A stretch of 53,211 nucleotides of DNA from HGM04593 sp045654885 (lineage in GTDB: Bacteria; Bacteroidota; Bacteroidia; Bacteroidales; Bacteroidaceae): contig JAZOOF010000006.1 in NCBI GenBank assembly GCA_045654885.1, positions 1 through 53,211 of the forward strand, in the 5' to 3' direction. Below the pieces are notes generated by a model. That model ran no database searches. It was not told the DNA's origin and saw only the letters and a list, made by a program, of their open reading frames with translations. Shown here one piece after another: positions 9,067 through 16,527 of this stretch. Position 1 is the stretch's first letter. Each line of letters starts with the position of its first letter. A program made the translations under genes and the position numbers.

Positions 9067-10842
9067 ATGATAGTCTGTATAGCAGAGAAACCAAGTGTAG
9101 CCAAGGAAATAGCCGATATTCTTGGGGCGAAGAACCGCCGCGAGGGATTCATTGAGGGTAACGGTTACCAGGTGACATGGACATTCGGTCACCTGTGTAC
9201 GTTAAAGGAACCACACGACTACACCCCCATGTGGCAGCGATGGAACCTTGGCAGCCTGCCGATGATTCCGCCACGTTTCGGCATAAAACTCATCAATGAC
9301 AAGGGCATTGAAAAACAGTTTGCTGTCATTGAGAAACTCATGCAGGATGCCGATATGATTGTGAACTGCGGTGATGCCGGCCAGGAGGGAGAACTCATCC
9401 AGCGTTGGGTGATGCAGAAAGCACAGGCAAAGTGTCCTGTAAAGCGCCTTTGGGTGTCGTCGCTCACCGAGGAGGCTATCCGTGAGGGCTTTGCCAACCT
9501 CAAGGACCAGAGCGAATACCAGCCGCTCTACGAGGCAGGCCTCAGCCGTGCCATCGGCGACTGGCTCCTGGGAATGAACGCCACAAGGCTCTACACGCTC
9601 AAATATGCAAAGAACAAGCAAGTGCTCTCCATCGGTCGTGTGCAGACACCGACCCTTGCACTTGTGGTAAAGCGCCAGTTGGAGATTCAGAACTTTGTTC
9701 CGCAGCCCTACTGGGAACTCAAGACCGTGTACCGCGACACCACGTTCAGCGTAACCGAGGGACGTTTTGATAACGAGGAGAAGGCACGCGAGGCGCTTGA
9801 AAAGATTACAGGACAGCCGTTCACGGTAACCGATGTCACTGCAAAGAACGGTACCGAACTGCCACCGCGTCTCTATGACCTCACATCCCTGCAGGTCGAC
9901 TGCAATAAGAAGTTCGGTCTTTCGGCCGAGCTGACACTGCAGACCATCCAGTCGCTCTACGAAAAGAAGGTGACAACCTATCCGCGTGTCGACACCACAT
10001 ATTTGAGTGACGACATATACCCCAAGTGCGGGAATATCCTCAAGGGGTTACGCGACTATCAGGCACTGACTGCGCCGTTGATGGGCAAACCGCTTGTGAA
10101 ATCGAAAAAGGTGTTCGACAACAAGAAGGTAACCGACCACCACGCCATAATCCCCACAGGTGTCTATCCCCAGGGGCTCACCGACCTTGAGAAAAAGGTC
10201 TACAACCTTGTGGCTACACACTTCATTGCCGTGTTCTACCCCGACTGCAAATTCCGCACCACCACAGTGCTTGGCGAGAGCGCCGATGTAAAGTTCAAGA
10301 CAACTGGCAAGGAGATTATCGAACCGGGCTGGCGCGTGGTCTTTGCCGGCGAACAGGCCGATGACAAGGAGGAGAAGGAGAACCTGTTGCCGTCGTTCAC
10401 CGTTAGCGAGAGTGGCCCCCACACCCCCGGCCTCGCCGAGAAATGGACACAACCGCCAAAGTACTACACCGAGGCTACGCTGCTGCGTGCAATGGAAACG
10501 GCCGGCAAGTTTGTGGATAACGAGGAACTGCGCGATGCAATGAAGGAGAACGGCATTGGCCGTCCGTCAACACGTGCTGCAATCATCGAGACACTCTTCA
10601 AGCGCAACTACATAAAGCGCGAGAAGAAGAATATCGTTGCAACACCCACGGGCATTGAGCTCATTGGTACAATAAGGAATGAACTCCTGAAGAGTGCCGA
10701 ACTTACCGGCCAGTGGGAGAAGAAACTGCGCGACATCGAAAAACGGCAGTACGAGGCAAAGACATTCATTGAGGAACTCAAGGCCATGCTCGGCGAGGTG
10801 GTGCGCGATGTGCTCAGCGACAACAGCGCATCAAGAATCTAA
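9067..10842 (+). CDS. topB: DNA topoisomerase III (type IA)
   Basis: The ATG at 9067 gives MIVCIAEKPSVAKEIADILG, the canonical start of the TOPRIM domain; the longer frame runs into the intergenic sequence. The TOPRIM acidic motif is GDAGQEGELI. The active-site tyrosine is Y305 in TYPRVDTTYL, and GRVQTPTLALVVKRQ and ENGIGRPSTRAAIIETL are further family motifs. The enzyme nicks and passes single strands and resolves late replication or recombination intermediates. At 591 residues it lacks the C-terminal zinc ribbons of some topoisomerases. The MutB operon is upstream on the same strand, but the 290-base gap suggests a separate transcript. Confidence 0.95.
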   Translation: MIVCIAEKPSVAKEIADILGAKNRREGFIEGNGYQVTWTFGHLCTLKEPHDYTPMWQRWNLGSLPMIPPRFGIKLINDKGIEKQFAVIEKLMQDADMIVNCGDAGQEGELIQRWVMQKAQAKCPVKRLWVSSLTEEAIREGFANLKDQSEYQPLYEAGLSRAIGDWLLGMNATRLYTLKYAKNKQVLSIGRVQTPTLALVVKRQLEIQNFVPQPYWELKTVYRDTTFSVTEGRFDNEEKAREALEKITGQPFTVTDVTAKNGTELPPRLYDLTSLQVDCNKKFGLSAELTLQTIQSLYEKKVTTYPRVDTTYLSDDIYPKCGNILKGLRDYQALTAPLMGKPLVKSKKVFDNKKVTDHHAIIPTGVYPQGLTDLEKKVYNLVATHFIAVFYPDCKFRTTTVLGESADVKFKTTGKEIIEPGWRVVFAGEQADDKEEKENLLPSFTVSESGPHTPGLAEKWTQPPKYYTEATLLRAMETAGKFVDNEELRDAMKENGIGRPSTRAAIIETLFKRNYIKREKKNIVATPTGIELIGTIRNELLKSAELTGQWEKKLRDIEKRQYEAKTFIEELKAMLGEVVRDVLSDNSASRI

Positions 10843-10872
10843 AGGTGTGGTTTGTTGAAAGGACTCTTTCTG

Positions 10873-10921
10873 AAAAAATGATGGTGACTCAATTTTACAT
10901 TTTGAATCACCATCATTTTGT
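10873..10921. terminator. Bidirectional terminator between topB and the U32 gene
   Basis: AAAATGATGGTGA (10875-10887) pairs with TCACCATCATTTT (10907-10919), and the inner bases extend the stem with one mismatch. A and T runs flank both sides, so it can end the two convergent transcripts. Confidence 0.85.
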
Positions 10922-10937
10922 TTATTAAAATACTCTT

Positions 10938-12200
10938 TTAGTCGCAGCATCCGTGCTCGGTCTTTACAATCTTGTAGAGCTTGTCGCTTGGGCGCACCTT
11001 GCAGGGTACCTTGAACGAAACCCTGTCGCCCTTGTTCACCTTTTCAACAGGCTCAAGGTTCACGCGCGGGTCTTCAAGTTTCAGGTATACGGCACCTGTT
11101 GTGGGGCCGGTGATGAGAATCTTCTCACCGGCATCGATGGTGCCTGCCTCAATGAGGAACTCGCCAACACCAAGTTTTGAGAAGTGCTTCATTGCCTTGC
11201 CGATATATACCTTGCGCTCTGTGGCCTGCGAACCGTAAATGTTGCTCCACTCGCCAAGTTTCTGTCCCTGGTAGTATCCGTCCCAGAATCCGCGGTTGAA
11301 CACGGTTGCAAGGCGCTCGTCCCATGCATCCTTCTTCTCCTCGGTGAGCTCGCCGGCGAGGTAGGCATTGAGCGCCTCGTTGTAGCATCCGGCAACGGTC
11401 TGCACATATTCGGGGCCGCGCGCACGTCCTTCAATCTTGAACACGCGCACGCCGCTCTCAATCATGCGGTCGATGAAACGTATGGTCTTTAGGTCTTTGG
11501 GCGACATTATATACTTGTTGTCAACCTCCAGCTCAATGTCGCTCTCGCGGTCCTTTACAATGTAGCCGCGGCGGCACACCTGCATGCACTCGCCACGGTT
11601 GGCACTGCGGCCGAGCTGGTGTAGTGACATGTAGCACTTGCCCGAGATTGCCATGCACAATGCTCCGTGGCAGAACATCTCAATGCGTAACTGCTCGCCC
11701 TTGGGGCCACAGATGTTCTCGTCGACAATCACCTTGTGTATTGCAGCTACCTGCTCCATCTTCAGCTCACGTGCAAGCACCACAACATCGGCAAACTGTG
11801 CGTAGAACTTCATTGCCTCGCTGTTGCTTATGTTGAGCTGGGTAGAAAGGTGTACCTCCACACCAACGCGGTTGCAGTACTGCATCACCGCAACATCGGC
11901 TGCAATCACAGCCGAGATACCGCTCTCCTTTGCTGCATCGATAATCTTGTACATCATGGGTATGTCATCCTCGTAGATGATGGTGTTTACCGTGAGGTAG
12001 CTCTTTATGCCATGCCGGTCGCAAATCTCTGCAATCTCGCGCAGGTCGTTTATTGAGAATGCGCTTGCCGAGTGGGCGCGCATGTTAAGGTGCTCGATAC
12101 CAAAGTAGATGGAGTTGGCGCCTGCCTGAATGGCTGCCGCGAGGCTCTCGCGTGAACCCACAGGTGCCATTATCTCAAAATCGCTTCTTTTGTAGTTCAT
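10938..12200 (-). CDS. U32 family protein, probable tRNA 5-hydroxyuridine synthase component (TrhP-like)
   Basis: The 420 residues match the U32 'peptidase' family: MAPVGSRESLAAAIQAGA at the N-terminus, STQLNISNSEA, and the family signature EMFCHGALCMAISGKCYMS (Cys residues plus SGKCYMS) followed by GECMQVCRRGY, cysteines that would hold an iron-sulphur cluster. The C-terminal beta domain (from about 330) is the usual collagenase-like extension. E. coli members are TrhP (YegQ), which hydroxylates U34 of tRNA with prephenate, and RlhA, which acts on 23S rRNA. The length here fits TrhP rather than the longer RlhA. dusB, another tRNA uridine modifier, is its divergent neighbour. Protease activity is unlikely. 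Confidence 0.85.
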   Translation of the reverse strand: MNYKRSDFEIMAPVGSRESLAAAIQAGANSIYFGIEHLNMRAHSASAFSINDLREIAEICDRHGIKSYLTVNTIIYEDDIPMMYKIIDAAKESGISAVIAADVAVMQYCNRVGVEVHLSTQLNISNSEAMKFYAQFADVVVLARELKMEQVAAIHKVIVDENICGPKGEQLRIEMFCHGALCMAISGKCYMSLHQLGRSANRGECMQVCRRGYIVKDRESDIELEVDNKYIMSPKDLKTIRFIDRMIESGVRVFKIEGRARGPEYVQTVAGCYNEALNAYLAGELTEEKKDAWDERLATVFNRGFWDGYYQGQKLGEWSNIYGSQATERKVYIGKAMKHFSKLGVGEFLIEAGTIDAGEKILITGPTTGAVYLKLEDPRVNLEPVEKVNKGDRVSFKVPCKVRPSDKLYKIVKTEHGCCD

Positions 12201-12237
12201 GGTTGTGTTGCAGTTGGAAATAACGGAATCGTGTATT

Positions 12238-12301
12238 TGTCATCCTGAACGGATGTGAAGAATCTGTATTTGTGAGATACTTCGCGTTGCTCAGTATGAC
12301 A
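12238..12301. repeat. Dispersed intergenic repeat, copy C
   Basis: TGTCATCCTGAACGGATGTG followed by AAGAATCT is matched at the other end by AGATACTTCGCGTTGCTCAG followed by TATGACA, an imperfect inverted repeat of 64 bases. It is the most compact copy and lies between the divergent U32 and dusB genes. Confidence 0.8.
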
Positions 12302-12332
12302 TGAATACTTGTCTATGTAAAAGTATATACTG

Positions 12333-12363
12333 TTTGTAATTTGTCTACAAAGATATATCTTTG
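12333..12363 (+). promoter_or_regulatory. Promoter of dusB
   Basis: TTTG (12333-12336), 19 bases, then TATCTTTG (12356-12363): a near-ideal Bacteroidetes -33/-7 pair. The start site would be near 12370, 30 bases before the ATG. Confidence 0.8.
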
Positions 12364-12399
12364 CAAGGAAATAACAAACTCAAAGCATATTATTAGATA

Positions 12400-13380
12400 A
12401 TGAAGATTGCCAATATAGAATTCGGGAAATATCCCATCTTTCTTGCTCCAATGGAGGATGTTACAGATGCTGCGTTCCGTTTGCTGTGCAAAAGGTTCGG
12501 GGTTGATATGGTATATACCGAGTTTGTTTCGAGTGACGCACTCATACGCGACGTCAACAGCACCGTGCGCAAGTTACAGGTCTATGACAAGGAGCGCCCG
12601 GTTGCAATACAGATTTATGGCAACGAGGTTGAACCTATGGTCGAGGCTGCCAAGCGCGTGGAGCTTGCAAAGCCCGATATTCTTGATATCAATTTCGGCT
12701 GCCCGGTGAAGAAGGTGGCACGCAAGGGGTGTGGTGCCGGTATGTTGCAGAACATTCCAAAGTTGCTTGAGATTACAAAGGCCGTTGTGGATGCAGTGAA
12801 CATCCCTGTCACCGTGAAGACCCGCCTTGGATGGGACGAGAACAGCAAGTGTATTGTTGACCTTGCCGAGCGTCTGCAGGATTGCGGTATTGCTGCGCTT
12901 ACCGTCCATGGCCGCACACGCGCACAGATGTACACCGGCGATGCCGACTGGACACTCATTGGCAAAATCAAGGAGAACCCCCGCATGCACATACCCATCA
13001 TTGGTAACGGCGATGTAAAGACCCCCGAGCGTGCCAAGGAGTGCTTCGACAAGTATGGCGTGGATGCGGTGATGATTGGCCGTGCCAGTTTCGGTCAGCC
13101 ATGGATTTTCCGCGACGTGAAGCACTATCTTGAACACGGCGAGCCGGCTGTGCCGTTTACATTCACAGAGTGCATGGACATTCTGCGTGAGCAGGTGAGG
13201 GATAGCGTGGAGTGGCTTGGCGAGCGTCCCGGTATTCTGCACGTGCGCCGTCATCTTGCAGCAACACCGCTGCTCAAAGGACTCAACGATTTCCGTCCCC
13301 TGCGCATTGAGATGCTCCGCTGCGAGAAGATGGACGAACTGATGTCAATCCTTGACAGGATTGTTGAGATATACGGATAA
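12400..13380 (+). CDS. dusB: tRNA-dihydrouridine synthase
   Basis: This 326-residue FMN enzyme reduces uridines in the tRNA D-loop. Motifs are LAPMEDVTDAAFR at the N-terminus, DINFGCPVKKVARKGCGAG with the catalytic general acid C111, VKTRLGWD, VHGRTRAQMYTGDADW (phosphate and FMN site) and GRASFGQPWIF. The overall pattern is that of the DusB subgroup. It has its own strong promoter and no same-strand partner nearby. The following gene starts 200 bases on and is an unrelated toxin-antitoxin module. Confidence 0.94.
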   Translation: MKIANIEFGKYPIFLAPMEDVTDAAFRLLCKRFGVDMVYTEFVSSDALIRDVNSTVRKLQVYDKERPVAIQIYGNEVEPMVEAAKRVELAKPDILDINFGCPVKKVARKGCGAGMLQNIPKLLEITKAVVDAVNIPVTVKTRLGWDENSKCIVDLAERLQDCGIAALTVHGRTRAQMYTGDADWTLIGKIKENPRMHIPIIGNGDVKTPERAKECFDKYGVDAVMIGRASFGQPWIFRDVKHYLEHGEPAVPFTFTECMDILREQVRDSVEWLGERPGILHVRRHLAATPLLKGLNDFRPLRIEMLRCEKMDELMSILDRIVEIYG

Positions 13381-13466
13381 TAAATTTTATTATCCTCTGT
13401 TGTCGGCAGCCTTGTCTTGCCGTTCGTATATAAAGTTACTCTTTTTTATGTTGTAAATAAAAATTA

Positions 13467-13480
13467 AACCCGTTCGGGTT
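13467..13480. promoter_or_regulatory. HipB-type operator O1
   Basis: AACCCGTTCGGGTT: perfect 6-base arms around TT. Its right end overlaps the -33 TTG (13479-13481) of the hip promoter, so a bound repressor would block RNA polymerase. Confidence 0.75.
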
Positions 13481-13507
13481 GTTTTTGAAATAATATTTAT
13501 ATATTTG
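13479..13507 (+). promoter_or_regulatory. Promoter of the hipBST-like operon
   Basis: TTG (13479-13481), 18 bases, then TATATTTG (13500-13507). The start site would lie near 13514, inside operator O2. The leader to the ATG at 13581 is about 67 bases and contains operator O3. Confidence 0.65.
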
Positions 13508-13508
13508 T

Positions 13509-13520
13509 ACCCGTTCGGGT
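13509..13520. promoter_or_regulatory. HipB-type operator O2
   Basis: ACCCGTTCGGGT, the same palindrome as O1, sits directly after the -7 box and over the predicted start site. Its centre is 41 bases from that of O1. Confidence 0.75.
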
Positions 13521-13549
13521 TTATTTTGCTGATAAGTTGGCGAATTAAC

Positions 13550-13559
13550 CCCGTACGGG
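13550..13559. promoter_or_regulatory. HipB-type operator O3
   Basis: CCCGTACGGG is a perfect palindrome with the same arms as O1 and O2 and TA in the middle. Its centre is 40 bases from that of O2. It lies in the transcribed leader, 21 bases before hipB. Confidence 0.7.
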
Positions 13560-13580
13560 TTTATTTTAAATAAAAGTTTT

Positions 13581-13784
13581 ATGGATTTGGGAGAGTATAT
13601 CCGTACAAAAAGAAAGTTGTACAATCTTACGCAGATGGAGTTGGCCGAGAGAAGCGGTGTGGGTGTGCGTTTTGTGCGTGAACTTGAGCGTGGTAAAGCA
13701 ACTGTGCAGTTAGATAAGGTCAATATGGTTTTGGCTCTTTTTGGTGAGGAACTCGGGCCGATGAAAATAGATTCTGAAGTATGA
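13581..13784 (+). CDS. hipB: HipB-like helix-turn-helix antitoxin/repressor
   Basis: The 67-residue protein is a single Xre/HipB helix-turn-helix domain: IRTKRKLYNLTQMELAERSG, then VGVRFVRELERGKATVQLDK and VNMVLALFGEELGP. It should dimerise and bind the three CCCGTNCGGG palindromes just upstream, repressing its own operon. Its stop codon overlaps the start of the next gene by four bases (ATGA), so the two are translationally coupled. In HipBST systems HipB is mainly the DNA-binding part rather than the main antitoxin. Confidence 0.88.
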   Translation: MDLGEYIRTKRKLYNLTQMELAERSGVGVRFVRELERGKATVQLDKVNMVLALFGEELGPMKIDSEV

Positions 13785-14098
13785 GAAAGGCAAAGGTGTA
13801 TATAAATGATATTTTTGCAGGAGTGTTGACTGAAGACCATGATGGTTATCATTTTGTATATGATGCAGGTTATCGTGGGTTGGAAAACGCAAAGCCGTTA
13901 AGTCCTGCAATGCCGTTGCAAGAGGAGAAGTTTTTGAAGGAGTTTATGTTCCCGGTGTTTGATGGTCTCATTCCGGAGGGGTGGTTGCTTGATATTGTTG
14001 ACCGTAATTGGAAAGTGAATCCTCGGGACAGAATGAGGTTATTGATGTTGTGTTGCAAGGATTGTATCGGTAATATAAGTGTGAGGGAATATGAGTGA
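13781..14098 (+). CDS. hipS: HipS-like small protein (HipA N-terminal subdomain)
   Basis: These 105 residues match only the N-terminal 'couple HipA' subdomain of HipA: KVYINDIFAGVLTED, FVYDAGYRGLENAKPLSPAM, FPVFDGLIPEGWLLD and LLMLCCKDCIGNISV. The length agrees with HipS of the E. coli O127 HipBST system, where this separated subdomain neutralises the kinase. That role is inferred here from the architecture and gene order. The gene overlaps hipB by four bases and the kinase gene by eight. A frameshift split of an ordinary HipA is unlikely, because both ends are clean and the downstream protein carries its own N-terminal zinc-finger-like motif. Confidence 0.85.
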   Translation: MRKAKVYINDIFAGVLTEDHDGYHFVYDAGYRGLENAKPLSPAMPLQEEKFLKEFMFPVFDGLIPEGWLLDIVDRNWKVNPRDRMRLLMLCCKDCIGNISVREYE

Positions 14099-15071
14099 AA
14101 GAACTGTAAGAAGATGCCTCTTTTGTTATCAGCCCATAGATGGTGATGGAGGTTGCTATCATCCAAAGTGCGCGAAGAAATTGTTTGGTACCCATAAGGC
14201 TCCCTTATTGCCTTACACAAGAGACAACATAGGTGAACAGGCCTTGAAGGTGCTGGAAAGGAGTACTTCCGTTACAGGTGTACAGCCTAAATTGTCATTG
14301 GATATAAACAGAGGTGGCAAGAATGAGCCCGACAAGTTGACTATAGTAGGCTTGTGGGGCAACTATATCCTTAAACCGCAAAGCCCAAAGTATGATTCAA
14401 TGCCTGAACTTGAAGACCTGACAATGAAATTGGCTGGGATTTCGGGTGTTGCTACGGCGTGTCATGGTCTTGTGATGATGGCTGATGGTGAACTTGCTTA
14501 CATAACAAGAAGAATGGACCGTGGTGATTGCGGTGAAAAATATTCAATGCTTGATATGTGTCAGCTTACAAACCGCTTGACAGAGCATAAATACCGTGGA
14601 GCCTATATCCAGCTTGCCGAAACCATAAAGCGTTACTCGGCTGCACCGATGCTCGATGTCCAAAGATTTTGGGAGATTGTGATATTTTCCTGGTTGACGG
14701 GAAACTCTGATATGCATTGCAAGAACTTCTCACTTATTGAAAAAGATGACCGTGGCTATCAATTGTCTCCGGCCTATGACCTTTTGGCAGTGCAGCTTAC
14801 CGGAATAAATGACAAAGATGAGTTGGCCATGCCCCTTGTCGGCGCTGGCATTGATGGTAATGAGACATTGACCGGTTTCAACCGTTCTTCATTCGTGCAG
14901 GCAATGGTTGCTTCAGGAATTGCGGAAGGTGTTGCGGTAAAGATTATTGATAAGATGGTTTCTCATACCGGCAAATGGGATGAGGTTATAGATTCTTCTT
15001 TCCTCAAGGATGAATTGAAGTCAAATTATAAGGCACTGGTTGCGGAGAGAAGAAAAAGGATAACCGAATGA
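14091..15071 (+). CDS. hipT: HipT-like serine/threonine kinase toxin with zinc-finger N-terminus
   Basis: The 326-residue protein is the kinase part of HipA. A short N-terminal metal site, C9-x2-C12...H24-x2-C27, precedes it. The glycine-rich loop region is S58-T-S60-V-T-G-V-Q-P-K67, where family members autophosphorylate a serine. The catalytic motif is N205-S-D207-M-H-C-K-N212, and the metal-binding Asp is D230 in SPAYDLL. All key residues look intact, so the kinase should be active. E. coli HipA phosphorylates GltX and HipT phosphorylates TrpS; the target here cannot be read from the sequence. The eight-base overlap with hipS keeps inhibitor and toxin coupled. The module looks AT-richer than its neighbours, which suggests transfer. 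Confidence 0.87.
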   Translation: MSERTVRRCLFCYQPIDGDGGCYHPKCAKKLFGTHKAPLLPYTRDNIGEQALKVLERSTSVTGVQPKLSLDINRGGKNEPDKLTIVGLWGNYILKPQSPKYDSMPELEDLTMKLAGISGVATACHGLVMMADGELAYITRRMDRGDCGEKYSMLDMCQLTNRLTEHKYRGAYIQLAETIKRYSAAPMLDVQRFWEIVIFSWLTGNSDMHCKNFSLIEKDDRGYQLSPAYDLLAVQLTGINDKDELAMPLVGAGIDGNETLTGFNRSSFVQAMVASGIAEGVAVKIIDKMVSHTGKWDEVIDSSFLKDELKSNYKALVAERRKRITE

Positions 15072-15085
15072 CGGTTGTTTGATAT

Positions 15086-15127
15086 AAAACATTGAAGGCA
15101 AATCCCGCGGGATTTGCCTTCAATGTT
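15086..15127. terminator. Perfect 42-base palindromic bidirectional terminator
   Basis: The arms are 21 bases each, from AAAACATTGAAGG to the mirror CCTTCAATGTTTT, with CCCGCGGG in the centre and no mismatch. A and T tracts flank it. It separates the hip operon from the convergent acyltransferase gene, whose stop is two bases away. Confidence 0.92.
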
Positions 15128-15129
15128 TT

Positions 15130-16281
15130 TTATTCCTCTATTGCCTTTATATAGTTGATTACCGGGTTGGCATACATCTCCAGTATCTTTGTGCGGCAGA
15201 ATGCGTCGTCGCGGTTGGGGAGGTCGACCTTCTCAATCTGTCCCTGCAGGTACATGTCGAGCTTCGCTTTGTCCTCGGCTGTGTACTTGTCGGCAAAGCG
15301 TGTGTCGCCGGTGAGCAGTTCATAGTAGTAGTAGTTTATTGGCCAGAACTTGTAGTTCTTGTGTATGTGGCGGTCGATGATACGTGCCACGGCTGCAGTC
15401 TTCTCGTTCTTGCCCAGTGAACGGTCAATGGCATCAATCTCGTCGTTGATGCAGTCGGCAATATGGTAGTGGATGCCGCCTTTGTAGCCGAACATACCGG
15501 TCTTCATGTTGATGAGGTCGTCCTGTGGTGCTTTCTTCCACTCGGGGTTGTCGCGCTTCTGCTGGAACTCCTTTGCCTTGAGGTAGTCACACGGGTCATA
15601 CTCGTATGAGATTGTTGTAGGGGCAATGTTCAGCTCCTTCAATGCATCTACGATGTCGCCATTGCTGTACATCGAGAGCATCTTGATGAGGCCCTCCTGT
15701 GTGCGGTCGTTGCTGTCCTTGGCGCGTCCCTCGCGCTGTGCAAGCCAGATGGGCTGTTGGCGCTCGGTGATGGCATGGTGCATGTATGCCGACAGGCGCT
15801 TTGACGATGCGAGCATCTCGCGTATGCTTGCCGAGCGCTGCACGATGAAGCTGCGGTTCACGCGAACGAGTTTCTTTATCCATGGGCGGATGAGCAGGTT
15901 GTCGCCTATTGCTATCTCAACGGTGTTGTCCAACGCTTCGACAAATACTATGCAAAGGAATGCCGAGTCCATGATGATGTCGCGGTGGTTAGATATACAG
16001 AGCGACTTTGCCATGTTTTCTTTGTTCTCGAAACTTACGGTCAATCCGCTTGAGAGTTTCTTGAGCAGTCCTTTCAGGAATGGATAGACAAGCGCTTTCT
16101 GGAATTCCAGATTATTCTTGGATGCACGCATGAGGCCTGCAACATGCTCAAATGGTATATCCTTGAACGCATAACCCATCACGGCCTGGAATTCGGGGTC
16201 GGCAATGAGTTCTTCGAAGATTTGTGGAAGTTCCTCGGGGTTGTAAGGACGGATTTCGTCAAATTCAGCTGGAATCATCAT
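15130..16281 (-). CDS. PlsC/PlsB-like glycerolipid acyltransferase
   Basis: The 383-residue soluble or peripheral protein carries an acyltransferase core: CISNHRDIIMDSAF (catalytic His99 with an Asp) and QREGRAKDSNDRTQEG, which corresponds to the substrate-binding EGxR motif. It probably transfers an acyl chain to a glycerolipid or related acceptor at the inner membrane. The first motif has five residues between His99 and Asp105 rather than the classical four. A C-terminal region of about 150 residues, rich in Tyr and charged residues, is not part of standard PlsC. The start could be either of two adjacent Met codons. It stands alone, with a -7 box upstream at 16336-16343. The acceptor is unknown. 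Confidence 0.8.
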   Translation of the reverse strand: MMIPAEFDEIRPYNPEELPQIFEELIADPEFQAVMGYAFKDIPFEHVAGLMRASKNNLEFQKALVYPFLKGLLKKLSSGLTVSFENKENMAKSLCISNHRDIIMDSAFLCIVFVEALDNTVEIAIGDNLLIRPWIKKLVRVNRSFIVQRSASIREMLASSKRLSAYMHHAITERQQPIWLAQREGRAKDSNDRTQEGLIKMLSMYSNGDIVDALKELNIAPTTISYEYDPCDYLKAKEFQQKRDNPEWKKAPQDDLINMKTGMFGYKGGIHYHIADCINDEIDAIDRSLGKNEKTAAVARIIDRHIHKNYKFWPINYYYYELLTGDTRFADKYTAEDKAKLDMYLQGQIEKVDLPNRDDAFCRTKILEMYANPVINYIKAIEE

Positions 16282-16335
16282 ATATCAGTGTTTTTTATAA
16301 ATGTCATATAATGGTGTGTAAATCCTGCACTATGG

Positions 16336-16343
16336 CAAAGATA
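16336..16343 (-). promoter_or_regulatory. -7 box for the acyltransferase gene
   Basis: The minus strand reads TATCTTTG, a perfect TAnnTTTG, about 55 bases before the start codon at 16281. No well-spaced -33 TTG was found. Confidence 0.5.
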
Positions 16344-16444
16344 CCGCAAGATACGGCAAATTATTTCAAAAACAAAACGAGGTGCCTTTTTTTTGCCTTT
16401 CTGCATTCATGAGACAATGGTTTCGCAAACAAATCTTCATATAG

Positions 16445-16475
16445 TTGTCTTTTTCAGAATTTAAATATAATTTTG
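16445..16475 (+). promoter_or_regulatory. Promoter of the Gate-mtnN-luxS operon
   Basis: TTG (16445-16447), 20 bases, TAATTTTG (16468-16475). The start site would lie near 16482, giving a leader of about 46 bases. Confidence 0.65.
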
Positions 16476-16527
16476 CACGATTACAAAACTCTATAGTCGT
16501 ATATATTGAAATTTAACATAATTTACT

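Noticed and set aside
10938..12200. Collagenase or peptidase function for the U32 protein
   Set aside because: The conserved cysteines match the RNA-hydroxylating members, and peptidase activity is not supported for this subgroup.
12574..13254. 226-codon minus-strand open frame opposite dusB
   Set aside because: Antisense to a clear DusB with all catalytic motifs; no independent support.
13581..15071. Frameshifted single hipA gene
   Set aside because: The HipA N-subdomain and the kinase each have proper ends and overlapping start/stop codons, the kinase has its own finger at the N-terminus, and the gene order equals that of HipBST.
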